A DNA stretch of 8,252 bases from Pseudanabaena sp. CAN_BIN31 (lineage in GTDB: Bacteria > Cyanobacteriota > Cyanobacteriia > Pseudanabaenales > Pseudanabaenaceae), in assembly GCA_026785865.1 (NCBI GenBank), contig JAJAZG010000084.1:1-8252 (forward strand). The letters are read 5' to 3'. The notes beneath the pieces are model-generated. The model worked only from the letters and a program-made list of their open reading frames with translations, was not told the origin of the DNA and searched no databases. This document shows positions 5,223 through 8,252 of the stretch, piece after piece. Made by a program: the position numbers and the translations under genes. The stretch's first letter is position 1. The number at the start of each line of letters is the position of its first letter.

Positions 5223-7434
5223 TATTTTTATTTTTTTTAGAAACTTCTATCGCTGTAACTTCTGGATCGTATTCTGCGTCTGTGGACTTGAGATAGTAAT
5301 GATCGTAATCCACATATTGATATTCACTATCAGAAGATTCAATCATATTAATTAATAAGCCAGAAACATTAGCCCTTGCATTTTCTAAAATCTCTAAAGC
5401 ACGAGTAATTCCACTCCTTGTCGAACGATTGATCGCTGCCACTAAAATAAAAGTATCCACCTTAGAAGCCAGACATTGAGCGTCAGTAATACCGACTACG
5501 GGCGGAGTATCCACCAAAATATAGTCATACGCCTGCCGCCATTCCTGAACAAGTGCCGCCATCTTGACAGATTCTAATAACAACATCGGATTTGGTGGAA
5601 TAGAACCTGATGTTAAGACATGCAAATTTTCCTTGCCGTCAGCGATTTGAATCAAATCTTGCCAAGGATTTGGAGTTGTTAGAGCCGTAGACAAACCAAA
5701 CTTATTACTCAGCCCAGTTAGCTTATGAAGTGTCGGCTTTCGCAGATCCGCATCTACTAAAAGAACTCTATATCCCAGAGTCGATAGAATAGTTGCAAGG
5801 TTGTATGTCAAGGTACTCTTACCCTCAGAAGGCACAGATGAAGTGAAGGCAATCACTTTGATCGTGTTGTCTGTGCCTAAATAGCGCAAATTTAACGCAA
5901 GAGAACTTAACGACTCTTTAAAAGCATAATAACTACTGGTGGGCAATACACTTTGACCGAGCATAACCTTCAAAGAAATAGCTTCAGTGGTCGGAATCGA
6001 AGCAAGTAAGGGAATATCGATCATTTCCCTTATTTCTTCTACCTCACGAATGCGTTGATCTAAGCGATTTAGGAGTAGTGCAGCCAAAAGACCCAGCCCT
6101 AAACCAGTAATTGCTCCAGTAATGAGACTTCTCTCAATATCTGGTGAAAATGGTCTGGTCGGCACAATAGGCGGCTCCAAAACCTTCCATGATGAAATCT
6201 CTTGAGCTTCAGAAATCCTCAATTCTTCTAGCTTTTCAGTTAGCTTGTTGTAAGTCGAGCTATCAAGATCGAGTTGTCTTTTGATTTCCACATATTTTTG
6301 TTGAATTTGGGGAATCTTAGAAAATGCAGTAGAAACCTCAGATTGTGCGTTCCTAATACTTTCTAGTTGGACTTGACTCACTGCAAGGGTTGTTTGTGAC
6401 TCAAATAACTGAGAGGCAAGATTCTGTTGAATGGGGCTAATCGGTTCATTGGTAATGTTACTAGTACCACCTTTAACGCCAACTACTGAGGCACGAGTCT
6501 CTAGTAGTCGATAGAGTTCGTCACGGCGATCTTTAAGTACGAGAACATTAGGATGATCGGCTCGAAACCTAGTGCGCTCTAAAAAATAGTTGGTTTCAAT
6601 ATCTTGAAACTGTTTAATCAAAGACTGATAAGCGGCATCTTGTTGTAAAATCGCGCCGCCGATCGCTGCATCTGGCGATTTACCAACTTGACGGCTGAGA
6701 GATTCAAACTGCTGTTGGACTTGAGCAATTTTAATTTGTAAGTCTTGAGCTTGAGTTTCTAGAGCCGCACGCATTCCGTAAACGGAAGCCGCATAGGTAT
6801 CAGGATCGACAATGTTATAGGTCTTGCGAAATTGGGTGACTGCTAGAGCAGACTTGTCAAGTTGTTGCTTGATTTGAGGAAGCTTGTCCTCGATAAAGTT
6901 AATCGCAGTACTGGACTTAGTACGACGATCTTTCAAGCTATATTCGACATAAGTTTGAGATAATGCACTTAAAACTTCTCGCGCTCGTTTAGGATCGCTG
7001 TCCGTATAAATCAAGCGCAAAATTAGAGCGTCTTTCTCAGGTCGGATCTCTAATGCGTTCGCGATCGTCACTGCATCTATATCTCTATACAAATTGCCTG
7101 AAGGTGACTGCTGCATTTTTGAGACTGCAATCTCAATTAAAGAGCGACTTCTGAGAATACCGATTTCTGTACCAAGGTTAATCGTGGAGCTAGCGGGTAA
7201 GCCTGGGAGTTGAATATCCGATACACGTATCGTCGAGTTATTGATTAGAAGAGCGGCAGTGGAGCGATATTGAGGGGTTCTTGTAAAGGTATAATAAGTA
7301 TTTGCTGCAAACACAGTGACAGACACGGCTACGATCGCGACCCAACGTTTGCGTAATACGCGCAAAAATTTGGCAAGTTTAAAAGAGTCATCGACATACT
7401 TACCTACATAGGTAGCCTTAGGATACGCGGTCAT
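5218..7434 (-). CDS. wzc: Wzc-like polysaccharide co-polymerase / tyrosine autokinase
   Basis: An inner-membrane bacterial tyrosine kinase that controls chain length and export of extracellular polysaccharide in the Wzy-dependent pathway. The protein has 738 residues, the usual size. Domains in order: a cytosolic N-terminus, TM1 at about 31-48, a Wzz-type periplasmic region with long coiled-coil stretches (about 175-310 and 340-412), the RADHPNV motif (291-297), a proline-rich PPIVPTRPFSP segment (421-431) before TM2 (about 437-456), then the cytosolic BY-kinase. The kinase shows Walker A SVPSEGKST (533-541), Walker A' LLVDADLRKP (558-567) and Walker B ILVDTPP (639-645). The C-terminus carries the autophosphorylation tyrosine cluster (Tyr 705, 707, 710, 713, 714, 722) and ends in a Lys/Asn-rich tail. 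All hallmarks are intact, so it should be an active kinase. No wzb, wza or glycosyltransferase neighbour is in view. The ATG start has no strong ribosome site. It is divergent from the next gene. Confidence 0.95.
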   Translation of the reverse strand: MTAYPKATYVGKYVDDSFKLAKFLRVLRKRWVAIVAVSVTVFAANTYYTFTRTPQYRSTAALLINNSTIRVSDIQLPGLPASSTINLGTEIGILRSRSLIEIAVSKMQQSPSGNLYRDIDAVTIANALEIRPEKDALILRLIYTDSDPKRAREVLSALSQTYVEYSLKDRRTKSSTAINFIEDKLPQIKQQLDKSALAVTQFRKTYNIVDPDTYAASVYGMRAALETQAQDLQIKIAQVQQQFESLSRQVGKSPDAAIGGAILQQDAAYQSLIKQFQDIETNYFLERTRFRADHPNVLVLKDRRDELYRLLETRASVVGVKGGTSNITNEPISPIQQNLASQLFESQTTLAVSQVQLESIRNAQSEVSTAFSKIPQIQQKYVEIKRQLDLDSSTYNKLTEKLEELRISEAQEISSWKVLEPPIVPTRPFSPDIERSLITGAITGLGLGLLAALLLNRLDQRIREVEEIREMIDIPLLASIPTTEAISLKVMLGQSVLPTSSYYAFKESLSSLALNLRYLGTDNTIKVIAFTSSVPSEGKSTLTYNLATILSTLGYRVLLVDADLRKPTLHKLTGLSNKFGLSTALTTPNPWQDLIQIADGKENLHVLTSGSIPPNPMLLLESVKMAALVQEWRQAYDYILVDTPPVVGITDAQCLASKVDTFILVAAINRSTRSGITRALEILENARANVSGLLINMIESSDSEYQYVDYDHYYLKSTDAEYDPEVTAIEVSKKNKNK

Positions 7435-7461
7435 CGTTTTTTTACCCGACTAACTTTAATT

Positions 7462-7491
7462 TTCACGAATTGGAAAGTTGCTATCTATAAT
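7462..7491 (+). promoter_or_regulatory. candidate promoter of the CCB assembly gene
   Basis: TTCACG (7462-7467) and a perfect TATAAT (7486-7491) are separated by 18 bp, within the 103-bp divergent region shared with the Wzc-like gene. The start would fall near 7498, leaving a leader of about 40 nt before the ATG at 7538. The -35 match is only four of six. Confidence 0.4.
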
Positions 7492-7537
7492 TAAAGACTA
7501 GTAGATTGTATCTCAAGCTCATAAAATATTAGCCCCA

Positions 7538-8074
7538 ATGTCTGGAACAATTCCCACAGTATATTCCACACTATTTTTAACGATTTTACTATTTGTTGGT
7601 TTAATTTCCTTTTTACGCGGATCGATCCGAGATCGGACAACTGACGCACTATTTACTTTAAAAAAACTTGCTGTAGATCAAACTACGGACGATCGCCTAT
7701 TGATGCAAGTTCGCGACCATTTTAGACAAAGAGCTTATAAAGTAGTTGAAATCGATCCAGAACGAGAGGTTGTAACTTTGTCTGGGCAGGTAAAGCCAAG
7801 TTTATTTTTGGCAGTTTTCATGACGCTATTAGCCGCGATCGGTTTAATTTGTCTGGGGCTAGTTTTAGGTATTTTAATTCCTGATTTAGAAAATATTTGG
7901 TTATGGCTGACCGCTATGTCACCGATCGCTGGCATATTTTATTGGCGCGGTACGCCTCGCGAGCGCCAAGTTAGTTTGCGACTGCTGCCTGATGCAAAGC
8001 TTAAAGTCCGCGCCCACAAAGATGAAATTGAAGAGTTGCAGCGATCGCTAAATCTCGAAAAAATTGAGAGTTAG
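7538..8074 (+). CDS. cofactor assembly of complex C subunit B (CCB2/CCB4-like)
   Basis: A membrane protein of the CCB system, which attaches haem c_i covalently to cytochrome b6 on the stromal/cytosolic side of the thylakoid membrane during cytochrome b6f assembly. The assignment rests on the family pattern (DUF2930, CCB2/CCB4): an N-terminal membrane segment (about 9-27) followed by FLRGSIRDRT; a soluble part with LLMQVRDHFRQRAYKVV; then GQVKPSLFLAVF leading into TM2 (about 89-115); and TM3 (about 118-136) ending in MSPIAGIFYWRGTPRERQVSLRL. At 178 residues the length is usual for cyanobacterial members. A charged helix (KDEIEELQRSLNLEKIE) closes the protein. Which of plant CCB2 or CCB4 it matches best cannot be told by eye. 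ATG 7538 starts just before the first membrane segment; the ribosome site is weak. One HIP1 site lies near the 3' end. Confidence 0.87.
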   Translation: MSGTIPTVYSTLFLTILLFVGLISFLRGSIRDRTTDALFTLKKLAVDQTTDDRLLMQVRDHFRQRAYKVVEIDPEREVVTLSGQVKPSLFLAVFMTLLAAIGLICLGLVLGILIPDLENIWLWLTAMSPIAGIFYWRGTPRERQVSLRLLPDAKLKVRAHKDEIEELQRSLNLEKIES

Positions 8075-8096
8075 AGCGCAAAGCCGTATATTTTTC

Positions 8097-8102
8097 TATA
8101 AT
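8097..8102 (+). promoter_or_regulatory. candidate -10 element of the last gene
   Basis: A perfect TATAAT 37 bp upstream of the ATG at 8140, within the 65-bp gap after the CCB gene. No clear -35 is seen. It suggests the next gene has its own promoter rather than depending on read-through. Confidence 0.3.
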
Positions 8103-8139
8103 AGATTTAGAAAGCTTTGCAAAATTTTATTGGTACTTA

Positions 8140-8252
8140 ATGGCTACTGTTTTACCGCGTCTCAGAGCAGAGACAATTACGGCGAATTCTTTAAAAAACA
8201 TCACTTCAAGCTTAGATAGCTTGTCCCCAAATCAACAACTTTTACCTTTAAC
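8140..8252 (+). CDS. unrecognised protein, N-terminal fragment (cut by the right window edge)
   Basis: An open frame from ATG 8140 runs 37 codons to the window edge without a stop, beginning MATVLPRLRAETITAN and continuing with Ser/Leu/Asn-rich sequence (SSLDSLSPNQQLLPLT). There is no signal peptide or membrane segment in this part and no domain I recognise. A perfect TATAAT hexamer upstream and the same orientation as the CCB gene support it as a real gene start, but the ribosome site is not clear and the fragment is short. Confidence 0.5.
   Translation, partial: MATVLPRLRAETITANSLKNITSSLDSLSPNQQLLPL

Overview
The window looks like chromosomal DNA from a cyanobacterium. The octamer GCGATCGC (HIP1), characteristic of many cyanobacterial genomes, occurs 12 times in 8.25 kb where about 0.1 would be expected by chance. 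The gene content fits: a CCB2/CCB4-type cytochrome b6 haem-attachment assembly factor, a cyanobacterial-style pentapeptide repeat protein and a Wzc-type exopolysaccharide kinase. The moderate base composition and long perfect palindromes between genes remind me of Pseudanabaena-like filamentous lineages, but that is a weak inference. I see no rRNA, tRNA, CRISPR array or complete insertion sequence.

Layout from left to right: (1) the N-terminal half of valS (valyl-tRNA synthetase) on the minus strand, running off the left edge. (2) A 276-bp divergent intergenic region holding a MITE-like inverted repeat of about 96 bp. (3) A pentapeptide repeat gene on the plus strand with a TTG start, meeting tail to tail (3 bp apart) a minus-strand gene for a small exported protein. 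(4) A two-gene minus-strand operon, overlapping as TAATG, that reads as a toxin-antitoxin pair: a Panacea (SocA-like) antitoxin followed by a PemK/MazF-like candidate toxin. (5) A divergent control region with promoter-like elements for both directions and a 24-bp near-perfect palindrome between them. (6) A plus-strand cob(I)alamin adenosyltransferase in which the whole CobA/BtuR domain is duplicated in tandem. (7) A 58-bp perfect palindrome containing the stop codons of two convergent genes. (8) A minus-strand Wzc-like tyrosine autokinase with Wzz domain, for polysaccharide export. (9) A divergent plus-strand CCB (complex C assembly) gene. (10) The first 37 codons of an unrecognised gene running off the right edge.

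Most genes are single-gene units doing unrelated housekeeping jobs: translation, cobalamin cofactor synthesis, exopolysaccharide export and cytochrome b6f maturation. The accessory part is the Panacea/PemK-like pair at 2832-3787 with its putative operator. This is the best candidate for an under-described system, because Panacea antitoxins are known to pair with unrelated toxin folds and this partner is not a textbook MazF.
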